Below are positions 63,152-64,000 of a stretch of 64,000 nt of DNA, in pieces. The first letter of the stretch is position 1; each line of letters opens with the position of its first letter. This DNA is from Candidatus Marispirochaeta associata (lineage in GTDB: Bacteria > Spirochaetota > Spirochaetia > JC444 > Marispirochaetaceae). Where the stretch lies: positions 186,001 to 250,000 of the forward strand of contig JWTM01000424.1 of the NCBI GenBank assembly GCA_001749745.1. Reading direction: 5' to 3'. A program made the translations under genes and the position numbers. Below the pieces are notes generated by a model, which searched no databases, was not told the origin of the DNA, and saw only the letters and a program-made list of their open reading frames with translations.

Positions 63152-64000
63152 ATGAACGTAAGAAAAGGAGTTGTTGTTTTTTTTCTATTGACTGCTCTAA
63201 CTTGTCTGGTCTTTGCCGCTGGGCAATCCGAAGGAAGTAGCGATAAGGTCTATGAGCTGAGCCTGGGGAGTATTTCCGGTCCTTCTCACCTGCACAATGT
63301 GGTCCTGAGAGAATGGACCGAGATGGTTGAAGAGGAGACGGACGGGCGTCTGGTAATAAATGTGTTCGATAGTGCTCAGTTGGGCGGCGAACGAGAGTAC
63401 ATCGAAGGCATGAAGCTGGGCACGGTCGATATGTGCCAGACCTCCACCGGTCCCATCAGCGGCTTTATTCCGCAGTTCATGGTAGTCGGCCTTCCCTATG
63501 TATTCCAGAGTTTTGATCAGATTGAAGAGTCTCTGAACGGGGAGCTCGGTCAGGCTCTATTCGACCTGCTGGAGGACGAAGGCATCATCGGCCTGGCATG
63601 GTTTACCAACGGCTTCCGAAGCGTATTCAACTCGGAGCGTCCCATCCGTACCCCGGATGATCTTAACGGCTTGAAGATCCGCGTTATGGAAAGCCCCCTT
63701 ATGGTTTCTACCCTGAATGCGATGGGAGCCTCTGCGACACCGATGGCCTACTCTGAGCTCTATACGGCGATCAACCAGGGGGTAATGGATGGTGCTGAGA
63801 ATGCCCCGGGGAACGTGCTGAATGATAAGTTCTTCGAGGTAACCGGCTACTATTCAATGACCGAGCACTTTGCACCTCCGGGAGTCGTAGCCATCAGCAA
63901 GACTGTCTACGAATCTCTTCCTGAAGATCTTCAGGAATACCTGATCGAAGCAGGTAAGAAGCTCCAGGCAATGGAAATGGCCCGCGACCGAGAAGCACAA
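63152..64000 (+). CDS. TRAP transporter substrate-binding protein, DctP family (cut by window edge)
   Basis: The first 283 codons of a TRAP binding protein. The signal peptide ends around VFAAGQSEGS. The mature part has the DctP-type start YELSLGSISGPSHLHN, the Arg-containing carboxylate-binding segment LNGLKIRVMESPL and the following AYSELYTAINQGVMDGAEN. It binds an organic acid in the periplasm and hands it to membrane subunits that should follow to the right. TTAGGAGG precedes the ATG. The upstream GntR regulator is its likely controller. Confidence 0.9.
   Translation, partial: MNVRKGVVVFFLLTALTCLVFAAGQSEGSSDKVYELSLGSISGPSHLHNVVLREWTEMVEEETDGRLVINVFDSAQLGGEREYIEGMKLGTVDMCQTSTGPISGFIPQFMVVGLPYVFQSFDQIEESLNGELGQALFDLLEDEGIIGLAWFTNGFRSVFNSERPIRTPDDLNGLKIRVMESPLMVSTLNAMGASATPMAYSELYTAINQGVMDGAENAPGNVLNDKFFEVTGYYSMTEHFAPPGVVAISKTVYESLPEDLQEYLIEAGKKLQAMEMARDREAQ

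Noticed and set aside
1..64000. CRISPR arrays, insertion sequences, prophage or integrase genes.
   Set aside because: I saw no regular repeat-spacer series, transposase, integrase or phage structural motif in any reading frame that I could support.

Overview
This 64 kb window carries 55 protein-coding genes on both strands, plus one decayed regulator. It has no rRNA, tRNA, CRISPR array or insertion sequence that I can support. The content points to a free-living, carbohydrate-using member of the Spirochaetaceae (Spirochaeta/Sediminispirochaeta-like). The signs are REC-sensor-HisKA_2 kinases, a chemoreceptor, several carbohydrate uptake systems, a YesM/YesN-type sugar two-component pair, and two unrelated periplasmic binding proteins whose signal peptides both end in AAGQS. 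This assignment is an inference from gene content; I ran no search.

Layout. Bases 1-5249 (minus strand) hold a carbohydrate module: an AhpD-like protein, a GH36 alpha-galactosidase, a YesN-type regulator and a YesM-type sensor kinase cut by the window edge. Bases 5362-19154 hold household and signalling genes: FxsA, a flavin reductase, a DMT exporter, two REC-containing HisKA_2 kinases, a chemoreceptor with two CZB-like motifs, a DinB protein, an apolipoprotein N-acyltransferase with a large extra N-terminal region, a B12-binding radical SAM enzyme and a VOC protein. Bases 19151-24395 form a compact cluster with a type III polyketide synthase, two methyltransferases, a FAD monooxygenase and a lipoprotein phosphoesterase; it looks like a phenolic-lipid or alkylquinone pathway. 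Next comes a radical SAM/SPASM enzyme with an AbrB-like N-terminus.

Bases 25753-35128 hold an RpiR-type regulator divergent from a seven-gene array: FAD-linked oxidase, MFS transporter, ETF beta, ETF alpha, SDR dehydrogenase, FGGY kinase and a BCCT transporter. Apart from the BCCT gene, this set matches the uncharacterised ygc genes of Escherichia coli (ygcU, yqcE/ygcS, ygcR, ygcQ, ygcW, ygcE). Three GAAAATTTTC-type operator copies sit immediately upstream of a strong promoter there. I regard this as the most interesting system in the window.

Bases 35170-52511 are a mixed accessory region: GltS-like and AEC transporters, a peroxiredoxin-like protein, LtrA, an AraC regulator with a thioesterase, a secreted protein, a FAD oxidoreductase, an esterase, a MalT/LuxR-type regulator in decay, an SDR/DUF1772 pair, a small winged-helix regulator, an OFA transporter, and a TetR regulator with a recognisable operator in front of a lipoprotein flavoprotein reductase. 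Bases 52614-61091 hold a rhamnose-type sugar operon: AraC regulator, L-fucose/L-arabinose isomerase-family enzyme, mutarotase, ABC transporter and a TIM-barrel epimerase-like protein. The window closes with a GntR regulator, an M24-family enzyme and the start of a TRAP transporter binding protein.

Several start codons differ from the longest open frame. I moved them where a Shine-Dalgarno sequence, a stop/start overlap or a neighbouring gene made a shorter start more likely, and say so in each entry.
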